Assembly (NCBI RefSeq): GCF_014639315.1
Contig: NZ_BMFY01000006.1
Location: 1-64,000 of the forward strand
Source: Sediminivirga luteola
GTDB taxonomy: Bacteria > Actinomycetota > Actinomycetes > Actinomycetales > Brevibacteriaceae
Direction of reading: 5' to 3'
Length of the DNA stretch: 64,000 bases
Shown: positions 17,585 through 26,834 of the stretch, in pieces
Layout: each line of letters opens with the position of its first letter
Numbering within the stretch: position 1 is the stretch's first letter
Position numbers and translations under genes: made by a program
Notes under the pieces: generated by a model
The model's database searches: none
What the model was told of the DNA's origin: nothing
What the model saw: the letters and a program-made list of their open reading frames with translations, nothing else

Positions 17585-18298
17585 ATGTCCAAGGAATTCA
17601 AGATTCACAAGGAAGTCGTCCTGGAAGGGACCCCGGAACAGGTGTGGCACGCCGTCGCCACCCCGGAGGGGCAGGCCGCGTGGTCTCCCGACCCGTACGG
17701 CTCGCTGGAGGGGATGCACGTCGAGCGCCAGGAGCCGCGTCGTTTCGCCGTGCGCACCCCGGAGGCGGAGAACGGCGCCGTCCACGTCTTCGAGTACCTC
17801 GTCGAGGCCCGTGACAGCAGCACCACAGTGCTGACCTTCGTGCACAGCGGGTACCTGGGCCATGACTGGGACGCGGAGTTCGACTACGGCGAGCTCACGG
17901 GGCACGGCTGGGACATGTACCTGCACACCCTGTCCCAGTACATCAAGCACTTCGCTGGACGGCCGGCTGCGTTCGTCGTGGCCGAGGGGCCCGCCGTCTC
18001 AGCGACACCCGAGGCCTGGAAGACCCTGGAGAACGCACTCGGCGTCGAGGGGCCGGTCGAGGTCGGCCAGCATCTGCGGCTGACACCCGAAGGCCTCCCG
18101 GTGCTCGACGGGGTGGTCGACTACGCCCAGCCCGGGGCCGACTTCATCGGGCTGCGGACCGATGACGGCCTCTACCGCTTCCACGAACGCTCCGTGATGG
18201 GGCTGCCCATCGCGGTGGGGCACTACATCTATCGTGACATCGACCGCGAAGGCACCGAGAAGGCCTGGAAGGAGTGGCTGGACGGCCTGTTCGCCTGA
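17585..18298 (+). CDS. SRPBCC (AHSA1-like) domain protein
   Basis: A 237-residue soluble protein. The N-terminal ~130 residues match the START/AHSA1 fold: IHKEVVLEGTPEQVWHAVATPEGQAAWSPDP, then a central beta region and HGWDMYLHTLSQYIKHF as the closing helix. The C-terminal ~100 residues are a less familiar extension. Proteins of this fold bind hydrophobic ligands; no enzyme activity can be assigned. GAGGAG lies upstream of the ATG. Probably co-regulated with the preceding winged-helix gene. Confidence 0.8.
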   Translation: MSKEFKIHKEVVLEGTPEQVWHAVATPEGQAAWSPDPYGSLEGMHVERQEPRRFAVRTPEAENGAVHVFEYLVEARDSSTTVLTFVHSGYLGHDWDAEFDYGELTGHGWDMYLHTLSQYIKHFAGRPAAFVVAEGPAVSATPEAWKTLENALGVEGPVEVGQHLRLTPEGLPVLDGVVDYAQPGADFIGLRTDDGLYRFHERSVMGLPIAVGHYIYRDIDREGTEKAWKEWLDGLFA

Positions 18299-18606
18299 CC
18301 GCCGCCCGCGCGTCCTGGACGAGCCAGCAGGAAGGCTGGTGCTGGCGCCGCGTTCAGCGGAGGTCAGGCGCCGCAGACGCGCGCGCCGGGCGCGGGAGCC
18401 AACCTCCCGGGATCGCGCTGCCCGGGGCACTCCGCCCCTTCGCCTGCCGGTGCGAACCGTTCCTCGGGCGGCTCCGGCGAGCACTAGGATCGCCGGCTGC
18501 CGGCGGACGCCAAGCTCCCCGCGCGGTAGCATCGCGGTGAGCACCATGCCTGCCGGCCGACGCCGGCGCCGCGCCGGCACAGCCGTGAGATGACGAGGAG
18601 ACGCCG

Positions 18607-19596
18607 ATGGAGCAACGCACCCTGGGTCGTACCGGCAGGGAGGTCTCGGTGATCGGGCTGGGCACCTGGCAGCTAGGGGCCGACTGGGGCGCGGTGGACG
18701 AATCCGATGCGCTCGCGGTCCTCGACGCCGCGGCGGAGGCCGGCGTGACGTTCTTCGACACCGCCGACGTGTACGGGGACGGGCGCAGTGAGAGCCTGAT
18801 CGGGCGCTGGCTCCAGTCGAATCCCGGCTGGCAGGGCACCGTGGCCACGAAGATGATCCGCCGCGCGGCCCAGCCCTCACTGGCGCACGCCACCCCGGAG
18901 AACTTCCGCGCCTGGATCGACCGGTCCAGGCGGAACCTCGGCACGGACACGCTCGACCTGGTCCAGCTGCACTGCCCCGATGACGATGTCTTCGCGTCCG
19001 ACCGGGTCTTCGACGACCTGGACCGCCTCGTCGAGGAGGGGGCCATCGCAGCCTACGGCGTGAGCGTCGAGACCTGCGCGCAGGCGCTCAGCGCCATCGC
19101 CCGGCCCCATGTGGCCACGGTGCAGATCATCCTCAACGCCTTCCGGCAGAAGCCGCTGGACGAGGTGCTCCCCGCCGCGGCTCAGGCGGGGGTGGGGGTC
19201 ATCGCGCGCGTCCCCCTGGCAAGCGGCCTGCTCAGCGGCCGGTACACCGCGCAGACCACGTTCGCGGAGAACGATCACCGTAGCTTCAACCGCCGCGGCG
19301 AGGCCTTCGACGTGGGGGAGACCTTCTCCGGCGTGGACTTCGCCACGGGAGTCGAGGCCGCCGCGCGGTTCGCCGAACTCGCCCGCGCGCACGGACTGGA
19401 GCCGGCGACGGCGGCATTGGCCTGGGTCGCGCAGCTGGCCGGCGTCAGCACCGTGATCCCGGGAGCGCGGAACTCAGCGCAGGCTCGGGGCAACGCGGGC
19501 GCCGCGGACGTCCCCTCACTGCCGGGCGAGTTCCTTGGCGCGGTCAGCCGGCTCTACGACGAGCAGATCCGCCCGCAGGTGCATCACCGCTGGTGA
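18607..19596 (+). CDS. Aldo/keto reductase
   Basis: A 329-residue NADPH-dependent oxidoreductase with a TIM-barrel pattern. The catalytic set is visible: Asp51 and Tyr56 in FFDTADVYGDG, Lys82 in VATKM and His122 in LVQLHCPDD. The C-terminal cofactor motif VIPGARNSAQARGNAGA is typical. It belongs to the broad group related to YajO/general stress protein 69; substrate unknown. GAGGAG precedes the ATG by eight bases. Its end overlaps the convergent hypothetical gene by 13 bases. Confidence 0.9.
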   Translation: MEQRTLGRTGREVSVIGLGTWQLGADWGAVDESDALAVLDAAAEAGVTFFDTADVYGDGRSESLIGRWLQSNPGWQGTVATKMIRRAAQPSLAHATPENFRAWIDRSRRNLGTDTLDLVQLHCPDDDVFASDRVFDDLDRLVEEGAIAAYGVSVETCAQALSAIARPHVATVQIILNAFRQKPLDEVLPAAAQAGVGVIARVPLASGLLSGRYTAQTTFAENDHRSFNRRGEAFDVGETFSGVDFATGVEAAARFAELARAHGLEPATAALAWVAQLAGVSTVIPGARNSAQARGNAGAADVPSLPGEFLGAVSRLYDEQIRPQVHHRW

Positions 19597-20498
19597 TTGC
19601 CCGGCGGCAGAGCCTCCTCCGCGAGTTCTCCGGGGATCACATCGTCGTCCGTGGTGTTCCCCGGCCCGGCATCGGCCCTCTTCCGGCGGCGCAGCAGCGT
19701 CATGAGATGCTTCAGCCCGCCGACGAGGTCCCGGTCCTGCTGCGCTGAGGTGGAGTCCGCCGGATCTGGCTCCAGATAGTCCGGCAGCACGGCCGGTGCC
19801 GGTCCGAACGCCTGCCGGGAGTGCTTCACCACTGAGTTCGCCAGCGAACGGTTCGCCGCTCCGCCGATCACCGCCCCGATCCCGAACGGCATGATCTTGC
19901 CCACGACGGAGGCGCCCTGCTTGCTGGTGAACCGCCTGAGCATGGTCCGCTTGAGCTGCTTCACCAGCTTGTTCAGCACGGCGTTCGGGATCTGCGTGGC
20001 GACCATCGCGCCCCAGTGAGAGGAGACGTCGCCGCCCGGCGGGGTCTCCTGCTGCGTGCTGTACTGCCGGATCAGGCTGGTGCCGGCCTTGCCGAGCATC
20101 ACCCCCATGACGAGCACGTTGGCGCGCTGCGGATCGTTCACCTGGATGCCGTGCACCTCGGCGAGCGCCTGCGCGAACAGGGCAGAGCCCTCCAGGAACC
20201 CCGCGGTCTCCGCGGTGGCCAGGACGAGCGCCGCGCCGGTGCCCACGCCGGGGACCACGGCCGTGGCGCCGACGGCCGCGCCGCCGCCGGTGGCGATCCA
20301 CCGGTACTGCGACTCCAGGATCTGCACGAGTTCCTGCGGGCTGGCATCGGGGTGCCGCCGCCGGACCTGCCGCACATAGGCCAGGACGACCGGCCGCTGC
20401 ACGGAGAGCAGCTTCAGCAGCGTTGACTGCGCCACCGGGTTGAGCGAGCCGTCCTTGCGCACGGCCAGACGGGAGACGGAGCTGAGATCCTTCGGCAT
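19584..20498 (-). CDS. Conserved hypothetical protein with two Gly/Ala-rich hydrophobic segments
   Basis: A 304-residue protein. Two hydrophobic stretches around AVGATAVVPGVGTGAALVLATA and GKIMPFGIGAVIGGAANRSLA could be membrane-associated hairpins, surrounded by basic, helical segments. The tail is acidic and charged. The IPxG(V)GT-like pattern recalls EcsC-type proteins, but I am not sure of that. A clear ATG start with GAGGAGAG upstream on the minus strand. Confidence 0.6.
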   Translation of the reverse strand: MPKDLSSVSRLAVRKDGSLNPVAQSTLLKLLSVQRPVVLAYVRQVRRRHPDASPQELVQILESQYRWIATGGGAAVGATAVVPGVGTGAALVLATAETAGFLEGSALFAQALAEVHGIQVNDPQRANVLVMGVMLGKAGTSLIRQYSTQQETPPGGDVSSHWGAMVATQIPNAVLNKLVKQLKRTMLRRFTSKQGASVVGKIMPFGIGAVIGGAANRSLANSVVKHSRQAFGPAPAVLPDYLEPDPADSTSAQQDRDLVGGLKHLMTLLRRRKRADAGPGNTTDDDVIPGELAEEALPPGNHQR

Positions 20499-20712
20499 GA
20501 CGACTCTCCTCGAGGTCGCGGGCGTACGGTCCTCCCAGGGTACGGGTCGTCTCTGAGCGTCACCAGAGGACGCCGTGCCTCACGAGAAGCCCGGCTGATG
20601 TAAGGGTTCCCTCCGTCCGCTGCGCGGGCGTCGGCCCGGTGCCCTCCGCTGCCGCGTTGGTGCCCGTCCGGTCCCGTCACCAGCAGGAGTCGCCTCGCCA
20701 GGGCTGGAGGCC

Positions 20713-20718
20713 TAAGAT
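20713..20718 (+). promoter_or_regulatory. -10 box TAAGAT of a leaderless promoter
   Basis: TAAGAT ends eight bases before the ATG at 20727, with no Shine-Dalgarno sequence between. Confidence 0.55.
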
Positions 20719-20726
20719 GGGCGCCG

Positions 20727-21326
20727 ATGAATGAGGCACCCAGATTCCGACGGCCGCTCGCTCTCGCCACACTGGAGGGTCTTCGCACCGACCTCGACAC
20801 CGCCACCCGGGTGGAGGCCGCCCACGCCACCGCCGCGATGCTCGTCTCGCGCGGCCAGCGGGAAGCGGATGAGGAGTCCGTCCGCAGGTTCGTGCACCTG
20901 GCCGAGGAGATCGGCCTGGAAGTCATCGCGGACATGTGGGCCACGGCTCCCGCGGTCTCGCTGCCGGGTGCGCTGTGGCGGCTGTACGTCATCCGCGAGT
21001 GGATCCACTCCGCTCCCTCCCAGGTGGCCGCGGAGTTCCAGGCCGGGCAGGGCAGACTCGACGTCGACCAGGTCATCAGCGGGGTGGAGAATCCGCCCGG
21101 TCCCGACTCCGTCCGCACGGCCGCCGATGAGATCCTCGCCGGGGTCTTCACCGGAGACCTCGGCATGACGCTCCTGCGCGCCGCCGCGTTCGTCCGGATC
21201 GTGGCGCTCGGCCGCGCGGCGTTGCACCGCCGCGGGGAGGCGCAGCGCGGTCCCGAGGGCCTCCAGGCCATGGCAACGGATCTGCAGCACTGCGCGTTGG
21301 CCTGGCGCTCCGGCGATCTCGACTGA
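20727..21326 (+). CDS. Conserved actinobacterial hypothetical protein
   Basis: A 199-residue, mostly helical soluble protein (TATRVEAAHATAAMLVSRG, LPGALWRLYVIREWIHSAP, VDQVISGVENPPGPD). Proteins like this are widespread in Micrococcales and are often given unrelated names; I know of no demonstrated function. It is likely expressed from a leaderless promoter and is divergent from the preceding hypothetical gene. Confidence 0.65.
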   Translation: MNEAPRFRRPLALATLEGLRTDLDTATRVEAAHATAAMLVSRGQREADEESVRRFVHLAEEIGLEVIADMWATAPAVSLPGALWRLYVIREWIHSAPSQVAAEFQAGQGRLDVDQVISGVENPPGPDSVRTAADEILAGVFTGDLGMTLLRAAAFVRIVALGRAALHRRGEAQRGPEGLQAMATDLQHCALAWRSGDLD

Positions 21327-21512
21327 AGCTATGGGGTCCCTCGGTCGACCCGATTCCTGGTAGACGACCCCAGCTGCAACCGGGGCGACCGGCCGCAACC
21401 GGGGCCGCCGGCCGGGCGGACGTGGGCCGCCTGTCACCACTGCAGTCACCGGTGCCGCAGATCCGGGGCGTCGTGAGCAACACACTAGGGTGGAGGGGAC
21501 GAGGAGGTACCC

Positions 21513-22679
21513 ATGGCCTACCAGTTCCCCGAGCTGACCATCCCGGAACTGCGCCGCGCCGGCGGCGCCAAGTGGAGCACGTATCCCGACCTGATCGGCA
21601 CGTTCGTCGCCGAATCCGATTTCGGGACCGCCCCGGCCGTCACCGACGAACTGCGTTTCCGCGTCGGCCACGCCAGTTACGGATACGTCACCGAGGCGGA
21701 ACTCGGAAGAGTCCGTGAGGCCCTTGCCGGCTGGCTCGCGGACCGGCACGGCTGGCAGCTGGACCCGGCACGCATCGGCGTCCTGCCCGAGGTGATCGCC
21801 GCGCTCCAGCTGGCCATCGAGCACTTCACCGCGCCGGGTTCGCCCGTGATCCTCCCGACGCCCGGCTACATGCCGTTCCTGCAGCTTCCCGGTGACCTGG
21901 GCCGGGAACTGATTCAGGTACCGGCGATCGAAGAGGAGGGCCGGGCGATCCTCGATCTGGAGGCCATCGACCGCGCCTTCGCCGGCGGCGCCAGCCTGCT
22001 GATCCTGGTGAACCCGAACAACCCCACCGGCACCGTCTACACCCGCCAGGAGCTGCTCGCACTGGCGGAGGTGGTGGACCGGCACGGCGGACGGGTCTGG
22101 GCCGATGAGATCCACGCGCCGCTTGTCTATCCCGGCGCCGAGCATGTGCCCTACGCGGCGCTGAATGAGACCACCAGGGCGCACACCATCACCGCGACCT
22201 CCGCCTCCAAGGGCTGGAACATCCCGGGCCTGAAATGCGCGCAGGTGATCTTCACCAACGACGACGATCTGGTGCGCTGGCGCCGGATCGGCCGCTGGCC
22301 GCAGCACGCCGCGGGTTCCCTGGGGGTCTGGGCGACGACGGCGGCCTTCCGGGAGGGGCGCGACTGGCTCGATGACCTCGTCACCCACCTGGACGTCAAC
22401 CGGCAGCGGCTCCGGCTGCTGGTCGCCGAGCACCTGCCGCAGGCCAGGCTCGCGGTGCCCCAGGCCACGTATCTGGGCTGGCTGGACCTGCGCGAGTACG
22501 GCATCGAGGGCAATCTCGGCCGGTACTTCCGCCAGCACGCCGGCGTCGCAGCCACCGACGGCACCCTGTGCGGCCGGGACTATCGCGGCTGGCTGCGGGT
22601 GAACTTCGCCACCCCCGGCCCGATCCTTGAGGAGACGTTCCGCCGGCTCGGCGCCGCCGTGAACGCCGCCGCCGGCTGA
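21513..22679 (+). CDS. PatB/MalY-like PLP-dependent C-S lyase (class I/II aminotransferase fold)
   Basis: A 388-residue PLP enzyme. The order of motifs matches the MalY/PatB cystathionine beta-lyase group: YGYVTEAELGRVREALAGWL, NPNNPTGTVYTRQEL with the Asn loop, VWADEIHAPLVYPG with the cofactor Asp, and the PLP lysine in TSASKGWNIPGLKCAQ. The normal reaction is cleavage of cystathionine or other S-conjugates to a thiol, pyruvate and ammonia; an aminotransferase role is also possible. GAGGAGG precedes the ATG. The terminator region to the right gives way to the pit leader. Confidence 0.88.
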   Translation: MAYQFPELTIPELRRAGGAKWSTYPDLIGTFVAESDFGTAPAVTDELRFRVGHASYGYVTEAELGRVREALAGWLADRHGWQLDPARIGVLPEVIAALQLAIEHFTAPGSPVILPTPGYMPFLQLPGDLGRELIQVPAIEEEGRAILDLEAIDRAFAGGASLLILVNPNNPTGTVYTRQELLALAEVVDRHGGRVWADEIHAPLVYPGAEHVPYAALNETTRAHTITATSASKGWNIPGLKCAQVIFTNDDDLVRWRRIGRWPQHAAGSLGVWATTAAFREGRDWLDDLVTHLDVNRQRLRLLVAEHLPQARLAVPQATYLGWLDLREYGIEGNLGRYFRQHAGVAATDGTLCGRDYRGWLRVNFATPGPILEETFRRLGAAVNAAAG

Positions 22680-22800
22680 GGACCAGAAGTTCCTTCTTCC
22701 CGCGGGCCTGCGCACCACCCGGCGCGCAACCCCGCCGGGCGTCGTCGCTGGTCAGCTCGGGACCGGGCATGTACCGATGCGTGATCGCCCCCAGGTGGCC

Positions 22801-22806
22801 TAGAAT
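22801..22806 (+). promoter_or_regulatory. -10 box TAGAAT of the DUF47-pit operon
   Basis: TAGAAT matches the actinobacterial -10 consensus and would start transcription near 22812, exactly where the structured leader begins. No good -35 is visible. Confidence 0.5.
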
Positions 22807-22811
22807 GGCAG

Positions 22812-22917
22812 CGGCCCTGTTCGCAGGGCCGAGGGTGCCGGGCCGCTGAAGCCCCGGGCTCCACCATTTGCCGCTTCGAGCGGCCACTCGCCGAGAGGCG
22901 CTCTCGGTCCGGCACCC
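22812..22917 (+). ncRNA. Candidate structured leader RNA of the DUF47-pit operon
   Basis: Just after the predicted start site comes a perfect 8-bp hairpin (22812-22831, CGGCCCTG with a TTCG tetraloop). Then GGGTGCCGG (22833-22841) pairs perfectly with CCGGCACCC (22909-22917), enclosing at least two further hairpins: GCCGCT-TCG-AGCGGC (22870-22884) and CCGAGAG-GCG-CTCTCGG (22891-22907). The result is a multibranched RNA of about 100 nt ending 52 bases before the DUF47 start. I do not recognise it as a known riboswitch or as a tRNA. It could regulate phosphate uptake, but that is inference. Confidence 0.5.
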
Positions 22918-22969
22918 TTTCGAAGCTTCCTTGATGGCGGCGTCTCGCCGAGGACCAGAGAAGGTAGAC

Positions 22970-23605
22970 GTGCGACTGCGGCGAGTCCCCCATGACGCGG
23001 TGTTCTACACCGCATTCGCCCAGCTGTCCGCCCATATCGAGAGCGCTCACCTGCGTTTGGCCGAGCTGTCCGGGGTGCCGGCGGAAGACCGCCGGGACCT
23101 GCTGGAGTCCCTGCAGGACCTGTGCGACGCCGCCGACGAGTCCACCCATCTGGTCGCCCGCCAGCTCAGGGAGAACTACGTCACGCCCCTGGACCGGGAG
23201 GACATCTACCTGCTGGCCGACGGCCTGCGGGACATCACCCACCGGCTCGCGGACATCGGCGTGGCGATGGTGCACACCCGGTTCGACGATCTGCCCCCGG
23301 GCGCCGAGGAGCTCCTGGGTATCCTGAGCGCCCAGGTGGAGGCCACCACCCGCATGACGTCCCGGCTGCACGTGCAGTTGGACCAGTGGGAGTACGCCGA
23401 TACCGTCCGCGCGCTGGGCTACCGGGCGCGCACGGTGGCCCTCCGGATGAACCGCCCGCGCGCGCTCGGCCGCCAGACGGCTCCCGGGAGCCAGGTGGAA
23501 CGAGCGTTCGCCCACTACCAGCTGGGGGAGCAGTTCTCCCACGCGGCGGCCGCCTTCGCCCAGGTAGCGCTCGTGATCGGGCGGATCGCGGCCAAGGAGT
23601 CCTAG
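22970..23605 (+). CDS. DUF47 family PhoU-like protein, Pit accessory
   Basis: A 211-residue helical protein of the DUF47 family, which shares the PhoU fold. The start VRLRRVPHDAVFYTAFAQLSAHI and the pattern ESLQDLCDAADESTHLVARQLRENYVTPLDREDIYLLADGLRDI are typical. DUF47 genes usually sit directly before pit, as here (one base gap), and are thought to modulate phosphate transport. GTG is chosen at 22970 because AGAAGG lies five bases upstream and homologues begin near this point. Confidence 0.9.
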   Translation: MRLRRVPHDAVFYTAFAQLSAHIESAHLRLAELSGVPAEDRRDLLESLQDLCDAADESTHLVARQLRENYVTPLDREDIYLLADGLRDITHRLADIGVAMVHTRFDDLPPGAEELLGILSAQVEATTRMTSRLHVQLDQWEYADTVRALGYRARTVALRMNRPRALGRQTAPGSQVERAFAHYQLGEQFSHAAAAFAQVALVIGRIAAKES

Positions 23606-23606
23606 G

Positions 23607-24611
23607 GTGGAGCTCCTGCTGGGCGGTGCCGTGCTGCTCACCCTGCTCTTCGCCTTCTGCAACGGCTTCCACGACACTTCCACCACAGTGGTCAACGCGG
23701 TGCAGAGCCGGGCGCTCACCCCGCGCTGGGCGCTGGTCGTCGTGACCCTGTTCAACTTCATCGGCGCGCTGCTGGGGCAGGGCATCGCCGACCGCATCGG
23801 ATCCGGCATCGTGGAGATGCCCGAACAGGCGGCAATCGTGCTGGTCATGCTGATCTGCGCGCTGGCGGCCGCGGTGCTCTGGAACATCGTGACCTATGTG
23901 GCGGCGCTGCCGATGTCCTCCACCCACGCGCTCATCGGCGGCCTGCTCGGCTCGGGCTTCGTGTTCGGTTCGGTGGTGCATCCGGAGGTGCTGGTGACCG
24001 GCGTCATCGGCCCGCTGCTGCTCTCGCCCCTGCTGGCGTTCCTGCTGGCCCTGGTGCTGACCCGCCTGGTCTCCCGGCTGGTCTCCGCGGTGGAACCGAA
24101 GAAGCTCTTCGCCCGGACGCGTGGGGTGCAGGCGGTCTCCACCTCCGCGCTGGGACTCGCGCACGGCATCCAGGACGCGCAGAAGTCCGCCGCCGTGATG
24201 ATGATCGCGCTGACCGCCTACAGCACCGGAGCCCATGCGCTCGCCGAACAGCCGCCGACCTCATGGCCGGTGCGGGTCACCATCGCCGCGGTGCTCGCCC
24301 TGGGTACGTGGTATGGCGGCTGGCGGATCACCCGGACGCTGGGGGAGAAGGTCGCGCGGATCGACCCGGTCCAGCGGGTGGTCGCGGACACCGGCTCCAA
24401 CGCGTTGCTGTTCCTGGCGGCGTTCGTCTTCCGGGCGCCCATCTCGCTGACCTTCACGGTCGGCTCGGCGATCTTCGGCGCGGCGGTCGCCGGTCACCGG
24501 CCGATCCGCTTGCGGTATGCCGCCCCGGTGGTCATCTGCTGGTTGATCAGCGCCCCTGCCAGCGCCCTGCTGGCCGCAGGCATGGCCCTCGCCGCCCGCG
24601 CCGCCCTCTAG
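23607..24611 (+). CDS. pit: Low-affinity inorganic phosphate transporter (PiT family)
   Basis: A 334-residue membrane protein with about ten hydrophobic segments. Both halves of the PiT signature are present: FAFCNGFHDTSTTVVNAVQSRAL near the N-terminus and ALGLAHGIQDAQKSAAVMM in the second half. It imports phosphate, usually as a neutral metal-phosphate complex with protons. GTG start with AAGGAG seven bases upstream, directly after DUF47. Downstream a shared bidirectional terminator separates it from the convergent pst operon. Confidence 0.95.
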   Translation: MELLLGGAVLLTLLFAFCNGFHDTSTTVVNAVQSRALTPRWALVVVTLFNFIGALLGQGIADRIGSGIVEMPEQAAIVLVMLICALAAAVLWNIVTYVAALPMSSTHALIGGLLGSGFVFGSVVHPEVLVTGVIGPLLLSPLLAFLLALVLTRLVSRLVSAVEPKKLFARTRGVQAVSTSALGLAHGIQDAQKSAAVMMIALTAYSTGAHALAEQPPTSWPVRVTIAAVLALGTWYGGWRITRTLGEKVARIDPVQRVVADTGSNALLFLAAFVFRAPISLTFTVGSAIFGAAVAGHRPIRLRYAAPVVICWLISAPASALLAAGMALAARAAL

Positions 24612-24750
24612 CGTCAGCGAGGCGTCAACGACGGCACAAATCCGGGCGCGTGCACTCATTCGGCGTTTCTTCACCGGGAAGTAGCGCACAACCGCGGAAC
24701 CAAACCCAGCATGCCCGGCCACGAGGTGATGCCTAGGGGCCGGACATGAC

Positions 24751-24791
24751 ACGAGCGGCGCGGCACCCGCAGTGGGTGCCACGCCGCTCGT
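24751..24791. terminator. Bidirectional terminator between pit and pstB
   Basis: ACGAGCGGCG pairs with CGCCGCTCGT, then one mismatch, then GGCACCC with GGGTGCC around a GCAGT loop: 17 pairs in all. It lies between two convergent phosphate transport operons and can serve both. Confidence 0.85.
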
Positions 24792-24838
24792 AAAGCCGGG
24801 TCGATCAGCCGAACCGACCGGACCGTCAGGGCAGCCGA

Positions 24839-25618
<780 letters not shown>

Positions 25619-25652
25619 AGTGCGTCTCTCACTCTTTCGATGTCAGGCGGCT

Positions 25653-26834
25653 CTAGCGGCCGGTCTTCTTGGGCGCGAACACCTGCGCGATGATGCGGGC
25701 AGCCAGGTTCAGCAGCATCACGATGATGATCAGCACGAGCGCCGCGGCCCAGGCCCGCTGCTCGGACGGCTCGGTCGCCGCGGGGGCGATCGGGTTCTGG
25801 AACTGGCGGTAGATGTACACCGGCAGGGTCGCCATCCAGCCGGACACCAGGTTCCAGTTGGCGTTCACCACGAAGCCCGCGGTGACCAGGATGGGCGCAG
25901 TCTCGCCGATGACCCGCGCGATGGAGAGGGTCACACCGGAGGCGATGCCGGAGATAGCGGTGGGGATGACCACCTTGAGGATGGTGCGCCACTTGCGCAC
26001 GCCCAGGGCATAGGACGCCTCGCGCAGCTCGTTGGGCACCACCCGGAGCATCTCCTCCGTGGTGCGCACGACCACCGGGATCATGAGCACCGACAGCGCG
26101 ATCGCGGCGGTCAGGCCCATCGTGTACGGCCGGGCCGCCATGAGCCCGAGCGAGCTCGCGGTGGAGATGAACCACGCGGTGGCCGCGGCGGCGAACAGGC
26201 CCGCGACGATGGAGGGGATGCCGGTCATGACGTCGACGAAGAAGGTGATCGCCCGGGAGAGCCAGCTGCCCCGGGAGTACTCCACCAGGTAGATCGACGT
26301 GAGCAGGCCAATCGGCACCGAGATGACGGTGGCCGCCAGGGTGATCACGAGCGAGCCGATGATCGCGTGGCGGATGCCGCCGAGCACGTCCCCGCCGGTC
26401 TCCATGGTCTCCTGGTCGATCCGGCCGGTGATGCCGGACATGTCCGAGGCCAGGAATCCCGGTGCGAGGAGCCCGGGAAGGCCGACGGAGACCACGGACC
26501 AGATGACGGAGACCAGCGGCAGCAGGGCGATCAGGAAGGCCAGGTAGACGAGGTTCTTCCAGAAGCCGTCGATCGCCTTCCGCTTGTTGATCCGCACCCA
26601 CTGCAGGATCAGCATCGCCGGCAGGTAGATGACGGGCACGAGGACCACCCAGAGCGGCATCAGGAAGCTCTCGGCGCCGAACGCCGCGCCGAGGGCCGCA
26701 GCCAGCGCGGCGGCGACGGCCACGGAGCCGGCCAGCATCGCTGCCCAGGTCCACCGGGGGAGGGTGCCCTGCGTGAGGGAGTTCTGCGCCTTGGGGGGAG
26801 GGGGCGTCGTCGTCTCTTGCGTGGGGGTGGACAT
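25653..26834 (-). CDS. pstA: Phosphate ABC transporter permease PstA
   Basis: A 393-residue permease. A Pro/Thr-rich cytoplasmic tail is followed by extra N-terminal helices and then the conserved permease core, including GIRHAIIGSLVITLAATVISVPIG and the EAA-like coupling loop ELREASYALGVRKWRTILKVVIPTA. Longer than the E. coli protein (about 296 residues), which is usual for actinobacterial PstA. Its ATG overlaps the pstC stop by one base (TGATG), implying coupled translation. Confidence 0.96.
   Translation of the reverse strand: MSTPTQETTTPPPPKAQNSLTQGTLPRWTWAAMLAGSVAVAAALAAALGAAFGAESFLMPLWVVLVPVIYLPAMLILQWVRINKRKAIDGFWKNLVYLAFLIALLPLVSVIWSVVSVGLPGLLAPGFLASDMSGITGRIDQETMETGGDVLGGIRHAIIGSLVITLAATVISVPIGLLTSIYLVEYSRGSWLSRAITFFVDVMTGIPSIVAGLFAAAATAWFISTASSLGLMAARPYTMGLTAAIALSVLMIPVVVRTTEEMLRVVPNELREASYALGVRKWRTILKVVIPTAISGIASGVTLSIARVIGETAPILVTAGFVVNANWNLVSGWMATLPVYIYRQFQNPIAPAATEPSEQRAWAAALVLIIIVMLLNLAARIIAQVFAPKKTGR

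Noticed and set aside
20712-22718. A 668-codon minus-strand frame
   Set aside because: It is antisense to the hypothetical gene at 20727 and the PatB-like gene, both with better coding signals.
22812-22917. Pit leader as a tRNA or selenocysteine tRNA
   Set aside because: The arms do not give a T-loop consensus TTCGA in the right arm or a plausible anticodon arm, so it does not fit a cloverleaf.
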